From Syntrophaceae bacterium UBA6112 (GTDB lineage: Bacteria; Desulfobacterota; Syntrophia; Syntrophales; UBA5619), in contig DIWG01000017.1 in assembly GCA_002423465.1 (NCBI GenBank), positions 1-44,275 of the forward strand: 44,275 nt of DNA, given 5' to 3'. How positions within the stretch are numbered: position 1 is the stretch's first letter; each line of letters opens with the position of its first letter. The notes below the pieces were generated by a model. It saw nothing but the letters and a program-made list of their open reading frames with translations, was not told the origin of the DNA and searched no databases. Shown piece after piece: positions 16,258 to 24,414 of the stretch. A program made the translations under genes and the position numbers.

Positions 16258-16959
16258 ATGCCGGAAAGTCTGATTGCCATCGGGGATGCCTTGCCGTATC
16301 TCCTCCGGGGGTCGCTTGTGACCCTGATTGTCGTGGTCGGGGCGATGGCTTTGGGGCTTGTCCTCGGAGTACCCCTGGCCATGGGGCAGGTCTACGGCCA
16401 CTGGGCGCTCCGGCGAGCGATTGCCGTTTATGTCTGGTTTTTCCGGGGGATCCCACTCCTTGTCTTTCTTTTTCTCTTCTATTTTGGTCTCTGCACGGCC
16501 CTCGACATCAACCTCTCCGCCTTCACGGTGGCGATCATCGTCCTCGGGCTGATCAGCTCCGCTTACCAGTCCCAGATTTTCCGCGGGGCGATCCTGTCGC
16601 TCCCGGAGGGGCAGCTCAAGGCGGCCCGGGCGCTCGGCATGAGCGACATCAAGGCGATCACCGTCATCATCCTTCCCCAGGCTCTCCGGCTGTCCGTTCC
16701 CGGCTGGTCGAACGAATACTCCATCCTGCTGAAGGATTCGGCGGTGACCTACGCGCTGGGGGTGGCCGAGATCATGGCGCGGGCGCATTTCGTGGCGACC
16801 CGGACCTACCAGCAGCTTCCCCTCTATTTTGCCGCGGGGATGATCTTCCTGATCCTCACCTGGATGGGAACGAAGAGCCTCCGGCTTCTGGAGGAGAAGG
16901 TCCGGATTCCGGGATATGGGAGCTCTCCGCAGCTTGCTGCGGAGAGCTTCGATCCTTAA
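16258..16959 (+). CDS. Amino-acid ABC transporter permease (HisM/GlnP type)
   Basis: 233 residues with about five membrane spans. The N-terminal LLRGSLVTLIVVVGAMALG is typical of polar amino-acid permeases, and the EAA loop that contacts the ATPase is EGQLKAARALGMSDIKAITVIILPQALR. The start is placed at ATG 16258 because conservation begins there; the open frame further up crosses the palindrome and terminator and is not coding. The SD is weak (GGGG at 16241-16244). The last coding bases form a 12-bp stem-loop (16921-16948), so the C-terminus has probably been altered by insertion of a palindromic repeat. Confidence 0.92.
   Translation: MPESLIAIGDALPYLLRGSLVTLIVVVGAMALGLVLGVPLAMGQVYGHWALRRAIAVYVWFFRGIPLLVFLFLFYFGLCTALDINLSAFTVAIIVLGLISSAYQSQIFRGAILSLPEGQLKAARALGMSDIKAITVIILPQALRLSVPGWSNEYSILLKDSAVTYALGVAEIMARAHFVATRTYQQLPLYFAAGMIFLILTWMGTKSLRLLEEKVRIPGYGSSPQLAAESFDP
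16921..16948. repeat. Palindromic repeat at the 3' end of the permease gene
   Basis: AGCTCTCCGCAG / CTGCGGAGAGCT form a perfect 12-bp stem with loop CTTG. A related stem CCCCGCAG/CTGCGGGG follows at 16990-17009, and a third relative at 32818-32849. The shared core is CCGCAGC-TTG/GAG-CTGCGG. It encodes the last residues of the permease (SSPQLAAESFDP). Confidence 0.65.
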
Positions 16960-16989
16960 GAAGAATAATGATTCGTTTATGCTCGCTTA

Positions 16990-17009
16990 CCCCGCAGCGA
17001 GCTGCGGGG
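16990..17009. repeat. Second CCGCAG palindrome before the ATPase gene
   Basis: CCCCGCAG-CGAG-CTGCGGGG is a perfect 8-bp stem with a 4-nt loop, of the same family as the repeat at 16921-16948. It lies in the 93-bp gap between permease and ATPase genes. Confidence 0.6.
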
Positions 17010-17052
17010 AATGGCTCACTGGCGGATTCCCCGCATGGATTGTAGGCATATC

Positions 17053-17808
17053 ATGGCAGAACCGATTTTACGGATCGAAAACATATCGAAGCGCTATGGG
17101 AAGAAGGATGTCCTCAAGGGGGCGTCGCTCGACGTGAACAAGGGGGATCTCAAGATCCTGATCGGACCCTCCGGCGCGGGCAAGAGCACGCTTCTGCAGT
17201 GCATCAATTTCCTCGTCAAGCCCGACGAGGGGCGGGTCTGGCTGGAAGGCCGGGAGGTGCACTACGCCCACAAGCGCGACCTTTACGCCTACCGCCAGAA
17301 GGTCGGGATGATCTTCCAGGATTTCAACCTTTTCGACCACCTGAACGCCCTGGAAAACGTCCGGATCGGGATGGTCCAGGTGAAGGGGATGCCGAAGGCG
17401 GAGGCCGGCGAGCGCGCCGTCATGGAACTGGAACGGGTCGGCCTGAAGGATCACATGCAGAAATATCCCGCCCAACTCTCCGGCGGCCAGAAGCAGCGAG
17501 TCTCGATCGCCCGGGCGCTGGCGATGGATCCGAAGGTGATGCTCCTGGACGAGCCCACGTCAGCACTGGACCCCGAACTGATCGGCGAGGTCCACGCGGT
17601 CATCCGCGACCTCGGGAACAACGGCATGACGATGATCATGGCGACCCACCAGATCGGGTTCGCCAGTTCGCTCGCCAGCGAGATCGTCTTCATGGAGGAC
17701 GGCCGGATTCTCGAACGGGGGACGCCCGACAAGATCTTCAATGATGCCCAAAACGCCCGGACGCGGGAATTCTGCTCCAAGATCACGGAGCTCTACGGGG
17801 AACGCTGA
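17053..17808 (+). CDS. Amino-acid ABC transporter ATP-binding protein (HisP/GlnQ type)
   Basis: A 251-residue ABC ATPase with Walker A GPSGAGKST (residues about 38-46), Q-loop in MIFQDFNLFDHLNAL, signature LSGGQKQRVSIARAL, Walker B VMLLDEPTSALDPEL and switch His in MATHQIGFA. The pattern is that of the polar amino-acid subfamily. ATG 17053 starts the conserved domain; 14 upstream in-frame residues lack conservation. Only a poor SD is seen. The second permease begins 2 bp after the stop codon. Confidence 0.94.
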   Translation: MAEPILRIENISKRYGKKDVLKGASLDVNKGDLKILIGPSGAGKSTLLQCINFLVKPDEGRVWLEGREVHYAHKRDLYAYRQKVGMIFQDFNLFDHLNALENVRIGMVQVKGMPKAEAGERAVMELERVGLKDHMQKYPAQLSGGQKQRVSIARALAMDPKVMLLDEPTSALDPELIGEVHAVIRDLGNNGMTMIMATHQIGFASSLASEIVFMEDGRILERGTPDKIFNDAQNARTREFCSKITELYGER

Positions 17809-17810
17809 CA

Positions 17811-18485
17811 ATGGAGGAGTGGCTTTACATCCAGAACGAGGTCTATCCGGCCCTGCTCAAGGGATTCTGGGTGAGTCTCCAACTCATCATCCCCTCGGCG
17901 CTCTGCGGCCTCGCGATCGGGATCATGATCGGGGTGCTCCGCATCTATGGAAACCGTCCCGTCATGGCCGCCGCGAACGGTTTTGTCGTCGTCTTCCGGG
18001 GGATCCCGCTGGTGGTCCAGCTTTTCATCTGGTACTTCGGCCTCCCCTACATCGGAATCTATCTGAACCCCTTTGTGGCCGCCGTCCTCGGCTTTTCGCT
18101 TTGCAGCGGGGCCTACCACTCGGAGTACATCCGCGGGGCGCTCCTGTCGATCAAACGGGGACAGATGCTCGCCGCCCAGTCGCTCGGCTTCAGCAAGGTC
18201 CGGATGATCTTCTCCATCATTCTTCCGCAGGCGCTCAGAAGGGCGCTGCCCGGCTGCGGGAATGAGATCATCTACCTGATCAAGTACTCGTCTCTGGCCT
18301 ACATGATCACCTGCATCGAGCTGACCGGTCAGGGAAAGATCCTGGCCTCAAACTCCTTCAAATACACGGAAGTCTTCCTGATGATCGGGGCGTGCTATCT
18401 GGTGATGACCTCGGTCGCGAGCATCATTCTCAACCGCGTCGAGGACCGTCTGCGTCTCCCCGGCTTCGAGCATCACCGGATCTGA
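17811..18485 (+). CDS. Amino-acid ABC transporter permease, second subunit
   Basis: 224 residues, homologous in design to the permease at 16258: LLKGFWVSLQLIIPSALCGLAIG at the N-terminus and the EAA loop RGQMLAAQSLGFSKVRMIFSIILPQALRRALPG. Two different permeases, one ATPase and one binding protein make a complete HisQMPJ-type importer. The gene follows the ATPase by 2 bp and precedes the flavoprotein by 6 bp, so translation is probably coupled. Confidence 0.93.
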   Translation: MEEWLYIQNEVYPALLKGFWVSLQLIIPSALCGLAIGIMIGVLRIYGNRPVMAAANGFVVVFRGIPLVVQLFIWYFGLPYIGIYLNPFVAAVLGFSLCSGAYHSEYIRGALLSIKRGQMLAAQSLGFSKVRMIFSIILPQALRRALPGCGNEIIYLIKYSSLAYMITCIELTGQGKILASNSFKYTEVFLMIGACYLVMTSVASIILNRVEDRLRLPGFEHHRI

Positions 18486-18491
18486 AACGCC

Positions 18492-19877
18492 ATGTCCGAC
18501 TACGCCCCCATCACCGCCGAAATCCGGACCCGCATCGCGGCGATTTCCGGCCTGACCGTCATCGACGACCCCGGGACGTTGGAAGAATTCGGTCGGGACA
18601 AAACCCCCGGCGCCTTCCACCTCCCCGAACTGGTCGTCGAAGCGACGGAGGTTTCAGCGATCCGGGCGCTGCTGCGGCTGGCCAACGATTGCCGCTTTCC
18701 CGTCATCCCGCGGGGGCTGGGGACCGGTCTTGCCGGCGGAGCGATCCCCATCCACGGCGGCGTCGTCCTGTCGCTGGCCAAGATGAACCGGATCATCGCC
18801 ATCGAACCCCGGAACATGATCGCGGTCGTCGAGCCGGGCGTCCGGAACCTCGATCTGAAAAACGCGGTGCGTGAGCATGGCCTCTGCTACCCTCCCGACC
18901 CGGCGAGCAACGACACCTGCTCGATCGGGGGGAACGCCGCTACGAACGCCGGCGGCCCGGCTTGCGTCAAGTACGGCACCACCCGCGACTACATCCTGGG
19001 CCTCGAGGCCGTTCTGCCCAGCGGGGAGCTGATCGAGGCGGGCGTCCGGACGCGCAAAGGGGTGGTGGGCTACGACATGAGGGGCCTTCTCGTGGGGTCC
19101 GAGGGGACCCTCGGGGTGATCACGAAGCTGATCGTCCGCCTCATCCCCCATCCCGCCGACGTGACGACGCTCGTCGCCCTCTTTCCGAAGCTTTCTCCGG
19201 CGATGGAGGCGATCACGACGATCCTGATGCGCGGCTACATGCCTTCCACACTGGAATTCATGGATTCCCGCTGCCTGGAGTTGGTCGGCGACATCCTCCC
19301 CTTCGCGGGGGTGAAGGAGGCCGGGGCGATGCTCCTGATCGAAGCGGACGGCGCCCCGGAGACGATCCGGTGCGAGATCGAGGCGATCCGGGAAATCTGC
19401 CTGGAAGGCGGCGCAAGCGACGCCCTGGTCGCCCCGGATGCCGTATGGCGGGCCAAGATGTGGGAGGTTCGCAAGGCAATATCGTTGCGGATCGAGGAGA
19501 ACCACCCCCTGGACATTCAGGAGGATATCGTCGTTCCGTTGGGGAGGATTGCCGAGTTCGTGGAGTGTCTGCCCGCGTACGAGGCCGCCCTTGGTGTGAA
19601 GATCTATGCCTTCGGCCATGCCGGCGACGGAAACATCCACCTGAGCGTCACCGCCGAAAGCATCGACGCCCGCCCGAGCGCCGAAGCAGGGGTCCGTGAG
19701 ATCATCCAAAAGGTGATCGCGATGGGGGGCACGATGTCCGGCGAACACGGCGTCGGGATCGCCAAGCAGCCCTTCCTGTCGCTCGAACTCTCGCCGGAGA
19801 GCATGCGCCTCCAGCGGGCAATCAAGCTCCTCTTCGATCCGAACCTCATTCTGAACCCCGGGAAGATCTTCGCCTGA
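18492..19877 (+). CDS. FAD-binding oxidase, GlcD/D-2-hydroxyacid dehydrogenase family
   Basis: A 461-residue flavoprotein. The PCMH-type FAD domain occupies residues about 40-220 with PVIPRGLGTGLAGGA, PASNDTCSIGGNAATNAGGP and GLLVGSEGTLGVITKL. The C-terminal oxidase domain carries FGHAGDGNIHLSV and GTMSGEHGVGIAK, with the conserved His residues of the glycolate/D-lactate oxidase group. It normally oxidises a D-2-hydroxyacid to the 2-oxoacid and passes electrons to a partner Fe-S protein or ETF; no such partner is adjacent. It starts 6 bp after the last ABC gene, suggesting one operon and a link between the imported compound and hydroxyacid oxidation. Confidence 0.93.
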   Translation: MSDYAPITAEIRTRIAAISGLTVIDDPGTLEEFGRDKTPGAFHLPELVVEATEVSAIRALLRLANDCRFPVIPRGLGTGLAGGAIPIHGGVVLSLAKMNRIIAIEPRNMIAVVEPGVRNLDLKNAVREHGLCYPPDPASNDTCSIGGNAATNAGGPACVKYGTTRDYILGLEAVLPSGELIEAGVRTRKGVVGYDMRGLLVGSEGTLGVITKLIVRLIPHPADVTTLVALFPKLSPAMEAITTILMRGYMPSTLEFMDSRCLELVGDILPFAGVKEAGAMLLIEADGAPETIRCEIEAIREICLEGGASDALVAPDAVWRAKMWEVRKAISLRIEENHPLDIQEDIVVPLGRIAEFVECLPAYEAALGVKIYAFGHAGDGNIHLSVTAESIDARPSAEAGVREIIQKVIAMGGTMSGEHGVGIAKQPFLSLELSPESMRLQRAIKLLFDPNLILNPGKIFA

Positions 19878-20042
19878 GCGGGTATTCCGGGGACACGTTC
19901 CGACCTCAATAAAGCCTATTCCTTGTCTTTATGAATGACTTGGTCCTGTGATTGCCGCTTGCAGCTTGTGTTTATTTTTGATTTGGTGGAATGATAATCT
20001 AACGGATCGTTTCCAAGGCCTATCTCAGCAGCGGGGATACCC

Positions 20043-21218
20043 ATGAAACTCTATGAATACGAGGGCAAAACCCTTCTGGCCGGGGCCGGTATTGCCGTCC
20101 CGAAAGGATGCGTGGCGGCCACTCCGGCGGAAGCCGTTGCGGTTGCCGCGAATTTGGGCTATCCGGTGGTCCTCAAAAGCCAGGTGCTCCGGGGAGGTCG
20201 CGGCAAGGCCGGCGGCATCCGTTTTGCTGCCGGCATCGACGAACTGCTCCGGGAAGCGGAGGCGCTCTTTGCCCTTTCGATCGGCAGCGAAAAGGTGGAA
20301 AAACTCCTCATCGAAGAGCGGCTCATCAGTGTTCGGGAAATTTATGCCGGAATCACGTTGGACTCCCTGACGCTTCTGCCGCAGTTGCTGGTCTCGGCAG
20401 CCGGGGGGATGGATATCGAGGCCGCGGCCCGCACCATGCCCGGGAAACTCCACCGCCTGCCGCTCGATCCCCTCAACCTGCCCGGTCCGCCACAGATCGC
20501 CGGCCTGCTCCGGGCAGCGGGATTGCAGGGCAGGGATATGTCCGGCGTCGCCGGTGCAGTTGGGGATCTCATCAGGGCCTATTTCCGGTACGAGGCCGTC
20601 ACCGCCGAAATCAATCCGCTCATCATCGATGCGCAGGGCCGTGTGATTGCCGCGGACGCCAAACTGGAGATCGACGATTCCGCCCTGGGGCGTGTGAAAG
20701 AGGCAGCTTCCTTCGTCCGAACGGAACGCTCGGGCGATCCTCTCGAAGCGGAGGCCAAAGCCGAAGACATCGCCTATGTACGCATGGAAGAAGGCAATAT
20801 CGGTCTCGTTTCCGGAGGCGCCGGTCTCGGGATGGCCTCCATGGATATGATCGTCCTTCACGGCGGCGCGCCGGCCAACTTCCTCGACCTGGGCGGAAAC
20901 GCCACCGAGGAAAAGACAGCTGCCGCGCTCCGGATCGTCCTCAAGACCCCTGGTGTGGAGGGAGTTCTCCTCAACCTCTTCGGCGGCATCAACAACTGCC
21001 GGAGCATGGCAAAGGGGATCGTCCAGGTGATCGACGCGCTCCATCCCCCTCAGACGATCGTCGTCAAGATGCGCGGTCACTCCCAGGATGAGGGCTGGGA
21101 GATCCTGGAGGATCGAGGGGTTCCGCTCGTCAAGTTCGGTACCACGGAAGAGGCGGTGGTGCTGCTCATGGCAAAATTGAAGGAAAAAGGAGACCGTGGA
21201 AGTGGCCATACTGGTTAA
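20043..21218 (+). CDS. ADP-forming acyl-CoA synthetase beta subunit (SucC-like, ATP-grasp)
   Basis: A 391-residue protein with the ATP-grasp fold in the N-terminal two thirds (MKLYEYEGKTLLAGAGI, PVVLKSQVLRGGRGKAGG, EINPLII) and a CoA-ligase domain at the C-terminus (SGGAGLGMASMDMI, LDLGGNATEEK, NLFGGINNCRSMAKGI). Length and order match succinyl-CoA ligase beta, about 390 aa. Substrate could be succinate, malate or another acid. Conservation is weaker than for a housekeeping SucC, so substrate is left open. It pairs with the alpha subunit gene, which overlaps its end. No clear promoter was found in the 165-bp gap before it, though GATAAT occurs at 19993-19998. Confidence 0.9.
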   Translation: MKLYEYEGKTLLAGAGIAVPKGCVAATPAEAVAVAANLGYPVVLKSQVLRGGRGKAGGIRFAAGIDELLREAEALFALSIGSEKVEKLLIEERLISVREIYAGITLDSLTLLPQLLVSAAGGMDIEAAARTMPGKLHRLPLDPLNLPGPPQIAGLLRAAGLQGRDMSGVAGAVGDLIRAYFRYEAVTAEINPLIIDAQGRVIAADAKLEIDDSALGRVKEAASFVRTERSGDPLEAEAKAEDIAYVRMEEGNIGLVSGGAGLGMASMDMIVLHGGAPANFLDLGGNATEEKTAAALRIVLKTPGVEGVLLNLFGGINNCRSMAKGIVQVIDALHPPQTIVVKMRGHSQDEGWEILEDRGVPLVKFGTTEEAVVLLMAKLKEKGDRGSGHTG

Positions 21219-22062
21219 CGGCGAGACCCGCGTAATCGTCCAGGGGGCAACGGGAAAACAGGGACAGTACCATACACTGAAACTTCTGGAATATGGCGTC
21301 CGGGTCGTCGGCGGCGTGACCCCGGGCCGGGAGGGAGACCGGGTTCACGGCGTGCCTGTCTATGACAGGGTGGCCCGGGCGATGGCCCGGACATCCGTCG
21401 ATGCCTCGATGATCGTCGTGCCACCCTTCGGCGTGCTTGCGGCCGCCCGCGACGCCATTGAAAACGGTGTGCCGCTGGTGGTCGTCATCACTGAATTCGT
21501 TCCCCTGCACGATGCCCTGAAAATCCGGGGCCTGGCCCGAAAAAGTGGCGCCCGCGTCATCGGCCCCAACACCATCGGCGTGATCAGCCCCGGCAAGAGC
21601 AAGGTGGGGATCATGCCCGGCTTCATCTACGGGGAGGGTTCCGTGGGCATCATTTCCCGAAGCGGGACGCTCACCCACGAGATCGCCTCCAACCTGACCT
21701 ACCGGGGCATCGGCCAGTCCACCTGCGTCTGCATCGGCGGCGACATGGTGAAGGGGACGGACTTTTCGGATCTGCTCGAACTTTTCCGCGACGATCCCGA
21801 AACCGGGACGGTGATCCTGGTCGGCGAGATCGGCGGCGCGGGCGAGGAACTGGCCGCCCGCCACCTCCGGGAGCGCCCCTATCCCAAGAAGGTGATCGCC
21901 TTCATCGCCGGCGCCACGGCCCCGCCGGAAAAGCGGATGGGTCATGCCGGCGCCATGATCTGTGCCGGCTTCGGAACGGCGGATTCCAAAATCAGAAGCC
22001 TCCGGGAGGCCGGCGTCACGGTGGTGGAGAGCCTCGATGAACTGGTCGCAAGGTGTCGCTAA
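21202..22062 (+). CDS. ADP-forming acyl-CoA synthetase alpha subunit (SucD-like)
   Basis: About 286 residues. The Rossmann CoA-binding domain begins with RVIVQGATGKQGQYH, followed by GPNTIGVISPG and GIISRSGTLTHEIASNL. The phosphorylated His is in MGHAGAMI, His 248 with this start. GTG 21202 has AGGAG 9 nt upstream; GTG 21196 (two residues longer) is only 3 nt from it. The gene overlaps the beta subunit by 17 bp. Together they would make ATP from acyl-CoA, ADP and phosphate, or the reverse. Confidence 0.92.
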   Translation: MAILVNGETRVIVQGATGKQGQYHTLKLLEYGVRVVGGVTPGREGDRVHGVPVYDRVARAMARTSVDASMIVVPPFGVLAAARDAIENGVPLVVVITEFVPLHDALKIRGLARKSGARVIGPNTIGVISPGKSKVGIMPGFIYGEGSVGIISRSGTLTHEIASNLTYRGIGQSTCVCIGGDMVKGTDFSDLLELFRDDPETGTVILVGEIGGAGEELAARHLRERPYPKKVIAFIAGATAPPEKRMGHAGAMICAGFGTADSKIRSLREAGVTVVESLDELVARCR

Positions 22063-22077
22063 ACGGGCAATATTCCT

Positions 22078-22295
22078 TTAGATAAGTAGTGTTAATGCAT
22101 TAATGCGACTTCGCAGCAGGAGCGTTTCCAGCCGGTCCGGCAGGGGAGAGACGGGCCGAATAGCGCTCAGCGGTGCCCGTGAAACATCCTTTTGCATTTG
22201 CTCAGGCAGTTTTCCTGCGGCCTCACTGATAATCTCAAGGTTCCGGATGATGGCTACTAAAATATCATCGAGATAAACCGGGAATCTCTAAGCAT
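22078..22295 (-). pseudogene. Broken HepT/DUF86 toxin gene (partner of MNT)
   Basis: Hand translation of the minus strand gives MLRDSRF at 22295, the common start of HepT proteins. After a change of frame it continues as DDILVAI and IRNLEIISEAAGKLPEQ, another HepT hallmark, ending in an unrelated tail at 22078. About 35-40 residues normally between DDILVAI and IRNLEII are missing. The HEPN RNase motif (R-4X-H) is absent. The gene therefore has at least a frameshift and an internal deletion and cannot code for an active toxin. Confidence 0.6.
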
Positions 22296-22577
22296 AGGCG
22301 ATCTCGGGGTGATAATTGGCTTGAGACGGGGCTTCAAGGAATCGGCCAAAACGAGGTCTACGGGCCTTCCCAGTTTATCTTCGAGGAAGAACTTCAGATC
22401 CATATACGGGTCGAAAGTGGGATGAGTAAGCTCGACCAGAATGTCCACGTCGCTCCTGTCACTGGCGGAACCGCGAAGGACAGACCCGAATAAGCCGATA
22501 CGCTTCACCGAAAACCGTGCTTCGATCTCTTGTCTTTGTTGTTTGAGGAAATCGAGAATCTCGTCGCCTTTCAACAT
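22257..22577 (-). CDS. MNT-type nucleotidyltransferase (MntA-like antitoxin)
   Basis: A 106-residue minimal nucleotidyltransferase. The signature GLFGSVLRGSASDRSDVDILVEL is complete: GS and the D-x-D metal site. LKPRLKPII is the usual C-terminal motif. MNT proteins pair with HEPN toxins and neutralise them by AMPylation. Here the final residues (MLRDSRFISMIF) read into the start of the broken hepT, so the native stop may have been lost. It now appears to be an orphan antitoxin. Confidence 0.85.
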   Translation of the reverse strand: MLKGDEILDFLKQQRQEIEARFSVKRIGLFGSVLRGSASDRSDVDILVELTHPTFDPYMDLKFFLEDKLGRPVDLVLADSLKPRLKPIITPRSPMLRDSRFISMIF

Positions 22578-22828
22578 ACTCTACCTCATTTCCAAATATT
22601 TAACGGCGGCAATTCAATGAAGGGACAGTCACATCCAGTAGGCTCAATTCCCTGTTTCATACGGGGAGAGAGCCACCACTGTGAATAAGATTAAATACTT
22701 TTCAATATCAGTCAATCAACGAATTCGAAAAGACAGCGCACTTCAAGCGGGATTCATTTGATTCTTTGAATTCATGTCGGTTTTTTCTTGTCATGGCCTG
22801 ACCCGAAAAACCCCACTCTTCAAGGGCA

Positions 22829-23833
22829 TCACACTGGATACCCTCGGAACGCCTTCATGGCTTCTTCGGCCAGGACATGTGGCGTCATTTTATATTTCGG
22901 TGAAAAGTGAAAGGGGACCATCCGTTTCACATGTGCCCGTCTCGCCAGCGTGCCCGCCTGCTGGGCGGTGAGGTGATATTTCCTTGCTGCCGTTTCCATA
23001 TGATCCTGAAGAAAGGTCGTTTCGATAAAGAGCAGATCGGCATGATCGGCCAGTTCAAGAATAGCGGCGCAATTTTCCCGATTATGGATCGCGTCGGTAA
23101 CGTAACCGATCCGCAGGCCGGGACTCACCTTTACGACATGTTTCAGTGCGCCCAGGGGAAGCCACCTTTCCCCGACATTGCCCAGTTGATCTCTGGACCG
23201 GATCCGTACAGGCGTCTCGTCGGTGTCGCCGTTTACGAGATGTTCTTTCAAGGTCATCAGCCAGACGCCTGTGGGCAGGCCCATTTCCTTCAGAACCGTC
23301 TTCAGGATGTTGAACCGTTGCCGCTCCTCGAAGCGAAAGGCAAGGCAGGGGATGAGGTGGTCGAGAAAGGCGCCTCGCACGGTGAAGAAACGTGTCTCCA
23401 AGAGGATGTCGTCAAAAGTACGGCATTCCTCAAGGGTCTCCGGCTGGAAAGCCGTCCGGCAGCAATAGCGCTTCGTGGTCAGAGCATGCGGATGGACCTC
23501 CGTCGCGATGACCTCAAAATCGTTCGTATAGTTTTCCACGAGATTCCAAGCGTAGGCCATCAGTTTGTGCTCCAGGTGCTTGAGAAACCCCGGCGGGCCG
23601 TATAGGTGCAGGTGCTTGTCCCGGCCCAGACACAGCCTAAGCAAATGGTCAAAACCGATAAAGTGGTCCATGTGGGTGTGAGACACAAAGATGTAATCTA
23701 TCTTGAGGAGTTTGCGGGGCGGAAGGAGATGCAGATCGCCAAGATCAAAAAGGATGGCCTCCCGGCGGTACTTGCACTCCACGTAAACCCCGGGATCTCC
23801 GAAAGGATCGTTAATGAGGGCGGCGTTGAACAT
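22829..23833 (-). CDS. Metallo-beta-lactamase fold hydrolase, RNase Z-like
   Basis: About 334 residues. The core motif SHTHMDHFIGFD (H-x-H-x-D-H) binds two metals; later parts are YVTDAI, FIETTFL and VPFHFSPKY, arranged as in tRNase Z/ElaC proteins. The N-terminus AALINDPFGDPGVYVECKYR also fits a subgroup of RNase Z-like proteins. ATG 23833 is chosen as the beginning of conservation. The frame is open 45 residues further upstream, where the sequence looks non-coding. It could process tRNA 3' ends or act on another phosphodiester; being rather long and divergent, the latter is possible. Confidence 0.8.
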   Translation of the reverse strand: MFNAALINDPFGDPGVYVECKYRREAILFDLGDLHLLPPRKLLKIDYIFVSHTHMDHFIGFDHLLRLCLGRDKHLHLYGPPGFLKHLEHKLMAYAWNLVENYTNDFEVIATEVHPHALTTKRYCCRTAFQPETLEECRTFDDILLETRFFTVRGAFLDHLIPCLAFRFEERQRFNILKTVLKEMGLPTGVWLMTLKEHLVNGDTDETPVRIRSRDQLGNVGERWLPLGALKHVVKVSPGLRIGYVTDAIHNRENCAAILELADHADLLFIETTFLQDHMETAARKYHLTAQQAGTLARRAHVKRMVPFHFSPKYKMTPHVLAEEAMKAFRGYPV

Positions 23834-23971
23834 TGCTGCACCATCTTCGGCATAAGCGCCAATTTGACATGCCCTAACCGGCATTCCACCCGCCGCATCA
23901 TGTCGGGCAGATTGGCTTTCCCGGATACCGCACCGGTGAAGATGTGTTCCCCGTAGCAGCCTTTTCACGCG

Positions 23972-24330
23972 TTAGGCAGTGCATGGATCGGCAATGGAAT
24001 CCGCGCTGATGACATTTGCAGCACCGACGGCCTTGAAAAGGGTGTAACAGAATACCCCATCCGGCTCTGCCGTCCGGTAGAGGCCCCTGATCCCCCGATC
24101 AAAAATCGGCTCTTCGATCCTGCCTGACCGGATGGCGGATTCACGGACGCCCTCGATCATGGCGGTGAACGTCTTTTTGGTGAAGCCTTCGACCAGCCCG
24201 GGCCTGCTGCCGTCGGCGTAAACCATTCGCGGAGAGACGCGAATCGAGCTGAAACCCGCCTTTCGCAACAGCGGATAGAGCTCCCTGCCGATCATGGCGT
24301 TGCCGCCGGCCTTCCGTTGCAGTTCAACCT
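23972..24330 (-). pseudogene. 5'-truncated SAM-dependent methyltransferase
   Basis: The frame encodes the C-terminal end of a class I methyltransferase group: QRKAGGNAMIGRELYPLLRK, FSSIRVSPRMVYADGSRPGL, VEGFTKKTFTAMIEGVRESA. The whole N-terminal SAM-binding domain (about 150 residues with its Gly-rich motif) is missing. The first 30 or so residues of the open frame from 24418 do not resemble a methyltransferase. It abuts the DUF4412 gene, so a deletion probably joined the two. Confidence 0.65.
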
Positions 24331-24414
24331 GACATGCAATCGCCCCCCCTTCCCCTATACGGAACGCAACCGGTATCATTCGGACAACATGGCAACGGAA
24401 GGTTTTCTTTGCTG

